Of a stretch of 64,000 nt of DNA, positions 36,424 to 50,400 are shown in pieces (within the stretch, counting starts at the first letter, position 1; each line of letters starts with the position of its first letter). Origin of the DNA: Streptomyces sp. MUM 178J (GTDB taxonomy: Bacteria; Actinomycetota; Actinomycetes; Streptomycetales; Streptomycetaceae). The stretch covers positions 103,195 to 167,194 of the forward strand of contig NZ_JADWYQ010000007.1 in the NCBI RefSeq assembly GCF_022414575.1, read 5' to 3'. The notes beneath the pieces are model-generated. The model saw nothing but the letters and a program-made list of their open reading frames with translations, was not told the DNA's origin and searched no databases. The position numbers were made by a program, and so were the translations under genes.

Positions 36424-37235
36424 ATGGAACGCAGCACCGGGGCGGGAACCCACGAGCAGGCAACGGTCGAGCCCCCCGGGCCGCGCCCGGTGCATGCTGC
36501 GGTCTTCGACGCCGACGGCGTGTTGATCGACTCGGCCGGAGTGCACGCCGCCGCCTGGAAGCGCGCCTTCGACGCCTGTCTGCACGCCCTGGCGGACCGC
36601 GACAGCCCCCAGGGGCGGCCCTTCGACGAGGACGACGAGTACCGGCGGCTGGTGGACGGCAGGTCGCGCGTCGAGGGCGCCCGCTCGTTCCTCACCTCAC
36701 GTGGCCTCTATCTGCCCCTCGGCGCCCCCGACGACCCACCGGGCTGCGACACCATCTGGGCTGTCGCCGCACGCAAGGACCAGATGTTCGTCGCCGCGCT
36801 GCGTGAGCGGCCCGTTCGGGTCTTCCCTGAGGTGCCCGAGGTGCTGCACGCGCTGAGGCGGGCCAGGGTGGCCTGTGCGGCGGCCTCGGCTTCCCGCCAC
36901 GCCGGCGAACTCCTCGCCGCCGCCGGGATCGCGGACCTGCTCGACGCCGTCGTCGACGGCACAGAGGTCGCCCGGCTGCGCCTGGCGTCCAAGCCCGACC
37001 CCGCGCTGTTCCTCGAGACCGCACACCGCCTGGCGGCGCCGCCCTCGGCGACCGCCCTCGTCGAGGACGCGGCCGTCGGCGTGCAGGCCGCCCGCCGCGG
37101 TGGATTCGCCCTGGTCGTCGGGGTCAACCGGGCAGGCAGCCGGGCCGGCGCCGACCGGCTGCGCGCGTCCGGGGCCGACACGGTGGTCGAGGACCTCACC
37201 GGCCTGCCCGGCCGGATCCGCCGGGGGAGTGAGCT

Positions 37236-37239
<4 letters not shown>
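36424..37239 (+). CDS. HAD-family beta-phosphoglucomutase-like enzyme
   Basis: Predicted to convert beta-glucose 1-phosphate to glucose 6-phosphate, using the product of the adjacent phosphorylase. The 271-residue protein has the nucleophile motif FDADGVLIDSAGVH, a helical cap domain (WKRAFDACL ... YRRLVDGRSRVEGARSFL), motif II AAASASRH, the KPDPALFLETA lysine motif and the VEDAAVGVQAARRGGF acidic motif. AGGAG precedes ATG 36424. Its stop overlaps the GTG start of the GH65 gene. The pairing of beta-PGM and GH65 phosphorylase is well known in disaccharide use. Confidence 0.87.
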
Positions 37240-42203
<4,964 letters not shown>

Positions 42204-42279
42204 ATCGGCTCCCTGACCGTGCAGCCCCCCCGACCGTCGGATGTGATCGATCGTGCCCGCCGATGCGCGTCCGGCGCCA

Positions 42280-42294
42280 GGGCCGAACGGGTCC
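42280..42294. promoter_or_regulatory. Degenerate DevR/OsdR-type site upstream of the regulator gene
   Basis: GGGCC-N5-GGTCC, an imperfect version of the island's palindrome, 77 bases before the regulator's start; possible autoregulation. Confidence 0.3.
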
Positions 42295-42312
42295 GATCGC
42301 CGCCGGACGTCC

Positions 42313-43017
42313 CTACCGCGACGCCTCGCCCCCGGCTCCGCCCCCGATCCCGGCGTCATCCGAGGACAGCTCGATCCTGACGTCCACCACGCCCTCCACC
42401 GCCCGCACCGACCGGGCGATCAGCGGAACGAGAGACCGTTCCGGCAGCGTGCCGGCGATGGTCGCCACTCCCTCCGTCACCGTCGCCCGCACCCGGACGT
42501 CCGGCGGCAGATGCCGCAGCACCGCCTCGTCGATCTCGGCGGCGATCTCCACGTCCCCGCGCAGGAACACCTTGAGCAGGTCGCTCCGGCTCACAACACC
42601 CTCCAGCAACCCCGTCGCGTCCACCACGGGCAGCCGCTTCACCCGCCGCCGCGCCATGATCCGCGCCGCTTCGGGAAGCGTGGCATCGGGATGGACCGTC
42701 ACGGCCGGGGCCGACATCAGCTCCTCGGCGCACACGGCCTCGGCCTTCACCGCGTCGGCCGGCAGCTCCGCGCCCCACGACGGCCGCTCCACCCGGTACT
42801 CCTCCTTGGGCAGCAGATCCGCCTCGGAGACCACGCCGATCACCCGGCCCTCACCCGCCAGGACGGGCAGCGCGCTGACCTTCCACTGCTCCATCAGCTC
42901 CACGATCTCCTTGTACGTGGCTCGTCGACCCACGGCGACGGCCGTGTGGGTCATGACGTCGCTGACGGTGTGCGGGGCACGCGTCCGCGGCCCGGCGCCG
43001 TTCGATGTCACCGGCAT
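42313..43017 (-). CDS. CBS-domain protein with BON domain (second copy)
   Basis: A 234-residue paralogue of the CBS-BON protein at 34571-35272. CBS1 ([13 protein letters not shown] ... [19 protein letters not shown]), CBS2 ([13 protein letters not shown] ... [17 protein letters not shown]) and a BON domain ([18 protein letters not shown]) are in the same order. The KRLPVVDA and LLPKEE stretches are nearly identical in both. GAGGAG precedes ATG 43017. It starts 10 bases after the cyclic-nucleotide-binding gene and is probably in one operon with it. Confidence 0.87.
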   Translation of the reverse strand: MPVTSNGAGPRTRAPHTVSDVMTHTAVAVGRRATYKEIVELMEQWKVSALPVLAGEGRVIGVVSEADLLPKEEYRVERPSWGAELPADAVKAEAVCAEELMSAPAVTVHPDATLPEAARIMARRRVKRLPVVDATGLLEGVVSRSDLLKVFLRGDVEIAAEIDEAVLRHLPPDVRVRATVTEGVATIAGTLPERSLVPLIARSVRAVEGVVDVRIELSSDDAGIGGGAGGEASR

Positions 43018-43027
43018 GGAGAACTCC

Positions 43028-43486
43028 TCAGCTTCCGCTTCCGTGTGGTGCGTACAGATCCAGCAGCCGTACTCGTGTCGCATGCAGCCGGTGCGAGAGC
43101 ACCCGGCCGATCCAGTGCCCCATGGCGGACCCGAACGCGGGGTCGGCGTCCATCATCATCCGCACCACTTCGGCGTCGAACTCATGCGCGCGCACCGGCG
43201 TCATCGCCTCCGCGCCCAGCTGCCACACATAGGGGCGATACAGCCAGGACCAGCCCACCAGCTCCCCGAACCCCAGGGAGTCGATGACGGCCTTGCGCCC
43301 GCCGGGCACCCGGAAATCCAGCGTGACCGTGCCCGAGCGGATGATCCAGAAATGGTCGGCCGGCTGCCCTTCCTCGAAGATCCGGTAGTTCTCGGGGAAG
43401 CCGACCTCCCTGGCCGTCGCCATCAGCCGGGCGCGGTACTCGGCGGGCAGGGAGGCGGCCATACGTGTGGGGGAGGGGGTGGTCAT
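43028..43486 (-). CDS. Cyclic nucleotide-binding (cupin-like CNB) domain protein
   Basis: A 152-residue protein made almost only of a CNB fold (GFPENYRIFEEGQPADHFWIIRSGTVTLDF, then AVIDSLGFGELVGWSWLY) with no HTH, so it is a sensor or adaptor rather than a complete CRP regulator. Members of this form are found in DevR/OsdR regulons. AAGGAG precedes ATG 43486. It is the first gene of a two-gene unit with the CBS protein. A perfect GGGCC-N4-GGCCC box lies 61 bases upstream. Confidence 0.83.
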   Translation of the reverse strand: MTTPSPTRMAASLPAEYRARLMATAREVGFPENYRIFEEGQPADHFWIIRSGTVTLDFRVPGGRKAVIDSLGFGELVGWSWLYRPYVWQLGAEAMTPVRAHEFDAEVVRMMMDADPAFGSAMGHWIGRVLSHRLHATRVRLLDLYAPHGSGS

Positions 43487-43546
43487 CGCTGCTCCTTCAT
43501 CTCGCATCCTGTGTTCCAGCCTCGGACCCCGGCCCACCACACGGGA

Positions 43547-43560
43547 GGGCCGACTGGCCC
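43547..43560. promoter_or_regulatory. Candidate DevR/OsdR-type box 3
   Basis: GGGCCGACTGGCCC, 61 bases before the cyclic-nucleotide-binding gene start; a perfect 5-N4-5 palindrome shared with boxes 1, 2 and 4. Confidence 0.55.
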
Positions 43561-43572
43561 AAGGCTGGGCCC

Positions 43573-44160
43573 TCACACTCCACGCCGGCTCCATTCGGGC
43601 TCCGTCTTCGCCCAGTCCGCCTCCCATTCCGCCATCCGGCGGCGCAGGGCGGCGTGGCGCTGCCACAGTCGGCCGCCCGTGGCGAGAGCGGCCGCGCCGC
43701 CCGCGGCGAACGTGCCGACCACGATCGTGCTCGCCCATACGTCGGCGCCGCTGTCCGGCGGCTGCGTGACCCGCCCCTGCTCGTCCAGCCACACCACCGC
43801 CCGGTCACCGCGCGTGGCGTCCTCCGGAACCGGAATAAGCCCTTCCGCCTGTTTGCCGCCCGGCTCCTGCCAGCGGACCTGCGCCCAGGACTCGACGGCG
43901 GTCCCACCGCGGTCGGCCGACGCCTGCGGAGCCCCGGCATCCTCCAGGAGCCGCCCTTCGACCGGGTGGCGGGCCGCCGCCTGTTCGGCGGCCGCCGAGC
44001 GCCCGTGCTCGTACGTCATCCAGCCCGCGGCCGCGCCCGCCGCGGGGGCGCCTGCGACCAGGGCCGCAGCGAACACGGCTGCGGCCCATGCCTCCACCGC
44101 GTCGCACCTCCGGCGCAGTGGATTCGGCGCCGCCCGCCGCGGATGTGCTGTGTCCTTCAT
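43573..44160 (-). CDS. Rv1733c-like membrane protein
   Basis: A 195-residue protein with two transmembrane helices (AWAAAVFAAALVAGAPAAGAAAGW near 24-47 and VWASTIVVGTFAAGGAAALATG near 143-165) flanking an extracytoplasmic loop of about 95 residues (VRWQEPGGKQAEGLIPVPEDATRGDRAVVWLDEQGRVTQPP). It has a basic N-terminus and a C-terminal Trp-rich coil. This is the layout of M. tuberculosis Rv1733c, a DosR-regulon protein; function unknown. Box 4 lies 97 bases upstream, so control by the DevR-like regulator is plausible. Confidence 0.8.
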   Translation of the reverse strand: MKDTAHPRRAAPNPLRRRCDAVEAWAAAVFAAALVAGAPAAGAAAGWMTYEHGRSAAAEQAAARHPVEGRLLEDAGAPQASADRGGTAVESWAQVRWQEPGGKQAEGLIPVPEDATRGDRAVVWLDEQGRVTQPPDSGADVWASTIVVGTFAAGGAAALATGGRLWQRHAALRRRMAEWEADWAKTEPEWSRRGV

Positions 44161-44256
44161 GGCGACCCCGCCCTCTCCGGGACGTCTCCTACGCCGTCGA
44201 ACCCAGAGTCCAACGACGGGCCCCGTACGCCCCAGGGCTGCCCGGGCCTCCCGTCA

Positions 44257-44270
44257 GGGCCGTTCGGCCC
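44257..44270. promoter_or_regulatory. Candidate DevR/OsdR-type box 4
   Basis: GGGCCGTTCGGCCC, 97 bases before the Rv1733c-like gene and 35 before the pirin gene; a perfect palindrome with a 4-base spacer. Confidence 0.55.
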
Positions 44271-44304
44271 CCTCGTCCGGCCGCACCCGGCTAGGTTGGC
44301 CGCC

Positions 44305-45270
44305 ATGAGCAATCTCGACCGTCAGGCCGTCCCCTCCCGCTGCGGCGGCCGCGGCTTCGTCGTCGCCGAACCCGTACGAGAACTCCTCAGCCCCCGCCGC
44401 GTACCCCTCGGGGAATCCACCGAGGTCCGCAGGCTGCTGCCCAACCTCGGCCGCCGCATGGTCGGCGCCTGGGCCTTCGTCGACCACTACGGCCCCGACG
44501 ACATCGCCGGTGAGCCCGGGATGCAGGTGCCGCCCCATCCGCACATGGGACTCCAGACCGTCAGCTGGCTCCACGAGGGGGAGGTGCTGCACCGCGACAG
44601 CACCGGCTCACTCGCCGCGATCCGCCCCCGCGAACTGGGCCTGATGACCTCGGGCCGGGCCATCAGCCACTCCGAGGAGAGCCCCGTCCCGCACCCCCGC
44701 TTCCTGCACGGCGCGCAGCTGTGGGTGGCGCTTCCCGACAGCGCCCGCCACACCGAACCGCGCTTCGAACACCACACCGACCTGCCGGCCGTCACCGCCC
44801 CCGGCATCACGGCCACCGTCATCCTCGGCGCCCTCGACGGCGCCGTCTCACCCGGCGCCGTCCACACACCGCTGACCGGCGCGGACCTCACCCTCACCGG
44901 CGGCGCCGAGGCCCGCCTCCCGCTCGACCCCGACTTCGAGTACGCGGTCCTCGCCATGTCCGGCGAAACCCATGTGGACTCCGTCCCCGTCCTGCCCGGA
45001 TCGATGCTCTACCTCGGCTGCGGCCGCACCGAACTCCCGCTGCGCGCCGAGTCGGACGCGTCGGTGATGCTGCTGGGCGGTGAGCCCTTCGACGAGGAGA
45101 TCGTCATGTGGTGGAACCTCGTCGGCCGCACCCACGACGAGATCGCCGAGGCCCGCGAGGCGTGGATGACGGGCACCCGCTTCGGCGAGGTGAAGGGCTA
45201 CGCAGGCGACCGCCTGCCGGCCCCCGAACTCCCCGCGACACCGCTGAAGCCGCGGGGCAGGGTGCGCTGA
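44305..45270 (+). CDS. Pirin family protein
   Basis: A cupin-type metal-binding protein of 321 residues; pirins act as redox-sensing co-regulators or quercetin dioxygenases. The metal site is visible as PHPHMGLQTVSWLHEGEVLHRDSTGS (three His and a Glu by family pattern), followed by MTSGRAISHSEESP and HGAQLWVALP. The C-terminal cupin domain includes LLGGEPFDEEIVMWWNLVGRT. ATG 44305 is the conserved start. It is divergent from the Rv1733c-like gene and shares its promoter space. Confidence 0.9.
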   Translation: MSNLDRQAVPSRCGGRGFVVAEPVRELLSPRRVPLGESTEVRRLLPNLGRRMVGAWAFVDHYGPDDIAGEPGMQVPPHPHMGLQTVSWLHEGEVLHRDSTGSLAAIRPRELGLMTSGRAISHSEESPVPHPRFLHGAQLWVALPDSARHTEPRFEHHTDLPAVTAPGITATVILGALDGAVSPGAVHTPLTGADLTLTGGAEARLPLDPDFEYAVLAMSGETHVDSVPVLPGSMLYLGCGRTELPLRAESDASVMLLGGEPFDEEIVMWWNLVGRTHDEIAEAREAWMTGTRFGEVKGYAGDRLPAPELPATPLKPRGRVR

Positions 45271-45454
45271 ACCGGGACAACGCGGCAGGTTCGGCTGCTC
45301 CGTGACCCGGAAGCGCTGGACCGTGTGCGTCACGCGGGGCCGCCGACGCGGTTCGTGACGGGCAGCCCCTCCCCGGCGACGCCGGGTACTCCGGCCGCGC
45401 CGACCACCCCTGGTACGCCGATCGGGCCCGGCAGGTCGAGGCGCGCGGGGAGGA

Positions 45455-46426
45455 TCAGGCCGGCTGCCCGGCCGTCCCGCCCGCCGACCCGTCCCACCAG
45501 CGGGCGTCCGGTCCGTCCCCCGCCGCCTGGGCCGCGAGCTCCGTGGCCGCCCGCCGCAGGGCCACCACCCCCGGCGCGTCCCGGCGGGCCGCCGCCCACG
45601 CCAGCAGCGCCGCACAGGGAGGGGCGTCGGAGACGTCGACGTACCGGATGCCGGGCCGCGGGAACAGCTCGCGGCAACTCGCCGAGACCAGCCGCAGCCC
45701 CGCGCCCTGTGCGACCGCCGCGAGACCGCCCTCGAACGTCGTCGCCGTATGCGCGGTGTACGCCACGGGTGCGCCGTCCGGTCGCGGATCGGCCGCCCAG
45801 AAGGCCCGCCACCCGTCCGGCACGGCCGGAGACAGGCCGACCACCGGCACCCGGGCCAGCTCGGCGAGCGTCACGGAACGGCGTCCGGCCAGCCGGTGGC
45901 CGTCCGTCAGGCAGGCGACGACCGGCTCTGTCGCCAGACGCAGGGACTGCACGCCGCGCGGCGCCGGGCCGTAGCACAGCACCGCGTCGACCCGCCCGTC
46001 CAGCAGCGCCCCGAACTGCTCGGTGAAGTCCACCTCTCGCAGCGCCGTCTCCAGCCCGGGATGCCGCTCCTCGACCCGCTCCAGCAAGGCCCGGATGACC
46101 GGCAGGGCAGTCACATAGCAGCCCAGGACGAGGCGGCCGGACAGCGACCGCTCCTGTTCCCGTACGGCATTTCGCAGCGCCTCGGCGGCCCCGACCGCCT
46201 CCCGGACGCGGGGGAGCAGGGCCTCACCGGCGGCGGTGAGGCGCACCCGCCGGGTCGACCGCTCCAGCAGGGCCACACCCCACTGTTCCTCCAGCCGCCG
46301 AAGCTGCCTGCTGAGCGCGGGCTGGCTGATGTAGAGGCGCTCGGCGGCGCGCCCGAAGTGCAGCTCCTCGGCGAGGACCAGCAGCAGCCGCAGCTGACGC
46401 ATGCTCGGATCGGACCCGTCACTCAT
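45455..46426 (-). CDS. LysR-family transcriptional regulator
   Basis: A 323-residue regulator with an N-terminal HTH (LRLLLVLAEELHFGRAAERLYISQPALSRQLRRLEE) and an effector domain ending in a variable tail (DARWWDGSAGGTAGQPA). It is divergent from the DUF4345 gene with 110 bases between starts, the usual arrangement of a LysR regulator and its target. ATG 46426 gives the standard LysR start. Effector unknown. Confidence 0.86.
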   Translation of the reverse strand: MSDGSDPSMRQLRLLLVLAEELHFGRAAERLYISQPALSRQLRRLEEQWGVALLERSTRRVRLTAAGEALLPRVREAVGAAEALRNAVREQERSLSGRLVLGCYVTALPVIRALLERVEERHPGLETALREVDFTEQFGALLDGRVDAVLCYGPAPRGVQSLRLATEPVVACLTDGHRLAGRRSVTLAELARVPVVGLSPAVPDGWRAFWAADPRPDGAPVAYTAHTATTFEGGLAAVAQGAGLRLVSASCRELFPRPGIRYVDVSDAPPCAALLAWAAARRDAPGVVALRRAATELAAQAAGDGPDARWWDGSAGGTAGQPA

Positions 46427-46536
46427 AAACGGGACGTTATCAATCGGGGCCGTACGCGCATCAGTCAGCACTTCCCGGCAGGCAGGCGGCCCGGTGACGA
46501 TGGAATCACCGCACACACCCGAGCGAGGAGTCCGTC

Positions 46537-46944
46537 ATGCCGTCGTCGCGCCGCTGGTTCCAGTCGGTGATCCTGCTGCTGGGCCTGGTAGTGGTGGGCA
46601 CCGCCCTGGCCGACATCGCCCTCGGGCCCTCCGTCCTGCCCGGCGTCGTCGAGGCCGACACGACGCTCGACAGCAACTACCGCTTCTTCGCCGGGCTGTG
46701 GTGCACCCTCGGCATCGTCATGCTGGCCACGGTCCCGCACGTCGAACGCCACGCGCTCGCGCTGCGGGCCGTGTTCGGCGCCGTGTTCCTCGGGGGGCTG
46801 GCGCGCGGCCTGTCGTATCTGTCGGTCGGCGCTCCCCACGCACTCTTCACGGCGGGCATCGGGGTCGAACTGCTGCTGCCGCCCCTGCTGCTCCTGTGGT
46901 CACGGCGGGTGTGCCGGGAGCCCGCACGGCCGGGGACGCGCTGA
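46537..46944 (+). CDS. DUF4345 small integral membrane protein
   Basis: A 135-residue membrane protein with four hydrophobic helices: SVILLLGLVVVGTALADIAL; NYRFFAGLWCTLGIVMLATV; ALRAVFGAVFLGGLARGLSYL; LFTAGIGVELLLPPLLLLW. The NYRFFAGLW and GGLARGLS motifs match DUF4345. Function unknown. AGGAG lies six bases before ATG 46537. It is probably controlled by the divergent LysR protein. Confidence 0.8.
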   Translation: MPSSRRWFQSVILLLGLVVVGTALADIALGPSVLPGVVEADTTLDSNYRFFAGLWCTLGIVMLATVPHVERHALALRAVFGAVFLGGLARGLSYLSVGAPHALFTAGIGVELLLPPLLLLWSRRVCREPARPGTR

Positions 46945-46984
46945 GAGCCCGGGCGGGGCGACCGTATCGGGGGTCGGCCGCCCC

Positions 46985-47140
46985 GCCCGCCGTCCCACCC
47001 GGAACCGCTACCTCTGCGGGGTGGGTCCGGGGCGCTCGTGCCGGTGATCGCGGTCGTGCTCGCAGGCGTTGTCGATGCCTAGGCGTCCCACGCGGGGAAG
47101 CCGGACAGCACGGTCACAGGCAGCCGGCCGGTCAACCCCG
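46985..47140 (-). pseudogene. Remnant of a CobW/zinc-chaperone GTPase gene
   Basis: Directly after the L32 gene on the same strand, the frame from TTG 47135 reads RLPVTVLSGF, the exact opening of CobW-family GTPases, but continues PAWDA and stops instead of entering the GxGKTT loop. Downstream in another frame a His-rich piece (DNACEHDRDHRHERPG) resembles the metal-binding part of such proteins. The GTPase core is missing, so this looks like an internal deletion. CobW genes often follow zinc-independent ribosomal protein genes in Zur regulons. Confidence 0.5.
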
Positions 47141-47311
47141 TCAGCCCTCGGGGCGCAGCAGACCGCGCTCGTATGCCGCGACCAGCCGCTGCGGCACCAG
47201 ATGGACGGCTCCGTCCACCGTGACGCGCACGAGCTGAGGCGTGGTGGCCTTCCACTGGGCACGGCGGTGGCGGGTGTTGCTGCGGGACATCTTCCGCTTG
47301 GGTACGGCCAT
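47141..47311 (-). CDS. rpmF: 50S ribosomal protein L32, zinc-independent paralogue
   Basis: A 56-residue ribosomal protein starting [21 protein letters not shown], the L32 signature, and ending [13 protein letters not shown]. The four Cys (two CxxC pairs) that bind zinc in the usual form are absent, so this is a C-minus paralogue expected to replace zinc-containing L32 during zinc starvation. GAGAGGA lies upstream of ATG 47311. A Zur-like palindrome sits about 45 bases upstream. The gene is too short for most automatic callers. Confidence 0.9.
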   Translation of the reverse strand: MAVPKRKMSRSNTRHRRAQWKATTPQLVRVTVDGAVHLVPQRLVAAYERGLLRPEG

Positions 47312-47352
47312 GGGTTCGGGTCCTCTCTGAGTCGGGCGGAGCCGAGGTTATA

Positions 47353-47370
47353 TGAAAATGGATACCATTA
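47353..47370 (-). promoter_or_regulatory. Zur-like operator upstream of the L32 paralogue
   Basis: TGAAAATGGATACCATTA, holding the inverted repeat AATGG-ATA-CCATT, resembles the actinobacterial Zur/FurB box and lies in an unusually AT-rich stretch 42 bases before the rpmF start. Confidence 0.65.
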
Positions 47371-47416
47371 CGAATTAGGTCTCTGGTCAGTCGATCCAGG
47401 GGGGAGCGGCGCGCGG

Positions 47417-50400
47417 CTACGGGCAGGGCGGGGCGTAGGCCCGGTCGGCGTCGCGGACGTACTGGTTCCATTCGTCCCTGCTGAGCGGGTCGCCGGAGAC
47501 GGAGCAGATATGCGCGGCGGCCTGCTCGGGGTCGGTCTCCCACAGCCGCACTGTTCGATCCAGACCGCTTGCTGCGAGGGTGTGGCCGTCCGGGCTGAAG
47601 GCCACCGAGAAGACGCCATCGGCCGGGCCGGTCAGGGTGGCCACGGTACGGGGTGCGGCTGGCTCGCTCAGGTCCCACAGCCGGACCCTCCCGTCGGTGC
47701 CGCCGCTTGCCAGTGTGTTCCCGTTGGGGGCGAACTCCGCCCAGAAGACATAGCCGTTGTGGCCGTCGAGCGGGACCCCGACCCGTGTGGGGCGACGGGG
47801 GTCGGACGTGTCCCACAGATGCAGCTTTCCAATGGAGTCGCCCGCGACCAGGACGTCTCCGCGAGGGTGGTAGGCGACCGCGTACACGTAGTTCTCCGGT
47901 CCCTTGAGTGTCGCGACCTCTGTGGAGCGGCGGGTGTCGGTGATGTCCCACACCCGGACGGTCCCGTCGACGCTGGCCGTGGCGATGAAGCGTCCATCGG
48001 GACTGAACGCGACGGACTGCACATAGTTGCCATGGCCTATGAGGGTGGATACGGCGGCAGGGCGCCGGGGATCCGAAACGTCCCACATATGGACCATGTG
48101 GTCCTCGCCGCCGGCGGCGAGCAGTCGGCCGTCCGGGCTGAAGGCCAGGGTCTCCACGGACGCTTTGGGGCCGGGCAGCGGGCGCGATGCGTGCGGAACC
48201 GGCCGCTGCGGGGCGCTCACGTCCCAGAGGTAGACGCTGCCTTGGTTGCCGCCGGTGGCGAGAAGGGGACCCTTCGGGCTGACGGCCAGAGACCCGGCGA
48301 AGTCGTCTGCTGCGTCATCGCTCGGCAGCGGACCCCCGAACAGGGCACGGCGGCGCGGGTCGGCCATGTTCCACAGCCAGAGGGTCCCGTCGCGGCTGCC
48401 GGCCACAAGAACGTCTGCGTCCGGGGAGAAGGCGACGGTGAAGACGGCGTCCGTGGGGCCGCTCAGCGCAGCTCCGGGGAGCTTCCACAGTCGCACCGCC
48501 CCGTCGGATGCGCCGGTGGCCAGCGTCTGTGTATCTCCGCCGAAGCCGACCGTGGGCACGGCGCCCGGATGGGGGAGTACCGAGACAAGGCGTCCGGTGG
48601 CCAGATCCCAGGCACGGGCCCTGTCGTCGGAGCTTCCAGCGGCGAGCGTCCGTCCGTCGGGGCTGAAGGCCACCGAGTGGATGAAGCTGGTGGGACCGGT
48701 GAGCGGCTGTCCCAGAGTCCTGGGGCGTTCCGGATCGGCGACGTTCCACAGGCGCACGATGTTCTCGGCGCCCCCGGCGGCGAGCGTCCTCCCATCGGGA
48801 CTGAACGCCACGGAGTAGACGACTTTGCTCGGTTCACTCAGGGTGGTGAGGGCTTTGGGACTCTCAGGGTCGGCTAGCGTCCACAGCCGGACCGTGTCAT
48901 CAGTGCCGCCGCTTGCCAGTACCGTGCCGTCCGTGCTGAAGGCCACGGACTGCACATAGCCCTGGTGGCCCTTGAGCGTCGCCACAGCCCTGGGGCGCTC
49001 CGGTTCCGCCACGTTCCACAGGTGGATGGCCTTGTCCGCGCTGCCCGCCGCCAGAGTCTTGCCGTCGGGGCTGAAGTCCAGTGAGTAGATGGTGTCGCCT
49101 GCCTGCAGACGCTCCCTGGCGTAGGGGACGGGTCTCGCGCGGTCGCCGTCGAGGTCCCACAGTCGTACGACCCGGTCGATCCCCGCGGCGGCCAGCGTCC
49201 GGCCGTCAGGACTGAAGGCGAGCGCCATGACGGTGTCCGCGGATCCGGTCAGCGGCGGCCCCAGCGAGTTGGGGCGATGGCCTCCGGTCGTGTCCCACAG
49301 GTGTACGGACCCGTCGGCCCCGGCAGCGGCGAGTGTGCGTCCGCCAGGGCCGAACGCGACCGACTGGATGATGCCCTTGGGGCCGAGAAGGCGGGTCGCC
49401 GCCGGGCCCGTGGTTGAGTTGAGCAGGCTCGCCCTGGCTTCGGGCGTAGGGGCGATACGGTACGCGATCAGGCTTAGCTGCATGGCGAGTGAGGTGTCGT
49501 TGTTCCGCTGCTCGTCCGCGTCTTTCGCGATCAGCCGGGACATGGCCAGGTCACGCTGCCGGTCGGCTGCCCTGCGCTGTTGTACCGCGTCCACTGTGAG
49601 GCCGCTCGCGGTGAGCAGGAGCGCTGCCAACCCTGCGAGGAGGCCGTACAGCAATCGGGCCCGGCGACGCCTGGCGCGCGTCTCCGCACGCCGCTGCCGC
49701 AGGCTGGCGTCCAGGAACTCGCGCATCGCGGGGGTCAGCAGGTGCCGGTGACCCGACTCCGACCATCTCTCGGCGAACTCCAGGCGGGTGCCGCGGTAGA
49801 GGGCCCCGGCATCGTGCTGCTCGCGCTCCCACTGCTCGGCGGCCTCGGCGAGGCGCTGCCCGATGAGGAGTTCGGCACGGTCGGTGTCGATCCACCGGCG
49901 CAGCAGGGGCCAGGCGTGGAGCAGGGCCTCGTGGGTGATCTGTGCGTCCTGCTCGTCCAGTGACAGCAGCCGGGCCTGTGCGAAGGCGTCGAGGACCCGG
50001 GCGACGGCCGCCGGATCGGTGACGGACTCGGCACCTGTGAGCTCGTCGAGTGAGGCGGGACAGCGGGTGTCCTCGGTGCCGTCGCCGATGCGGACGAGCC
50101 GCAGCAGCAGGTGCTTGGCGATGCGACGGTCCTGCACGGCGAGGCCGTTGTAGACGCATTCCGCGGTCTGGGCGACCGCCTGCCAGATTCCTCCCGTTGC
50201 CTGGTAACCGGCCAGAGTGAGCAGTCGGCCCTCGCGCTGCTGCCAGGTGGCGAGCAAGGCATGGGATAGCAGAGGCAGGGTGCCGTGGTCCGGCCCCGCC
50301 CGTCCGCCGGCTCGCAAATCCCGGATCAGCGCCTCGGCCAGCCCGCCTTCCAGAACCAGCCCGGCGGCGGCGGCCGGTTTCCTGATCGCGTCGCAGAGTT

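Noticed and set aside
33284..36526. Very long plus-strand open frame of 1,080 codons
   Set aside because: It crosses the thioredoxin and CBS genes on the other strand and the HTH-flavin gene in another frame; composition is Arg/Pro/Gly-rich as expected for a shadow frame in 72% GC DNA.
45271..45454. Possible Gly/Pro-rich small gene downstream of pirin
   Set aside because: Both strands give only low-complexity Pro/Gly/Val sequence with no start, ribosome site or conserved pattern.
47417..49350. CRISPR-like or satellite repeat array
   Set aside because: The periodic DNA similarity is explained by WD40 repeats of about 40 codons with diverged sequence; there are no identical spaced repeats.
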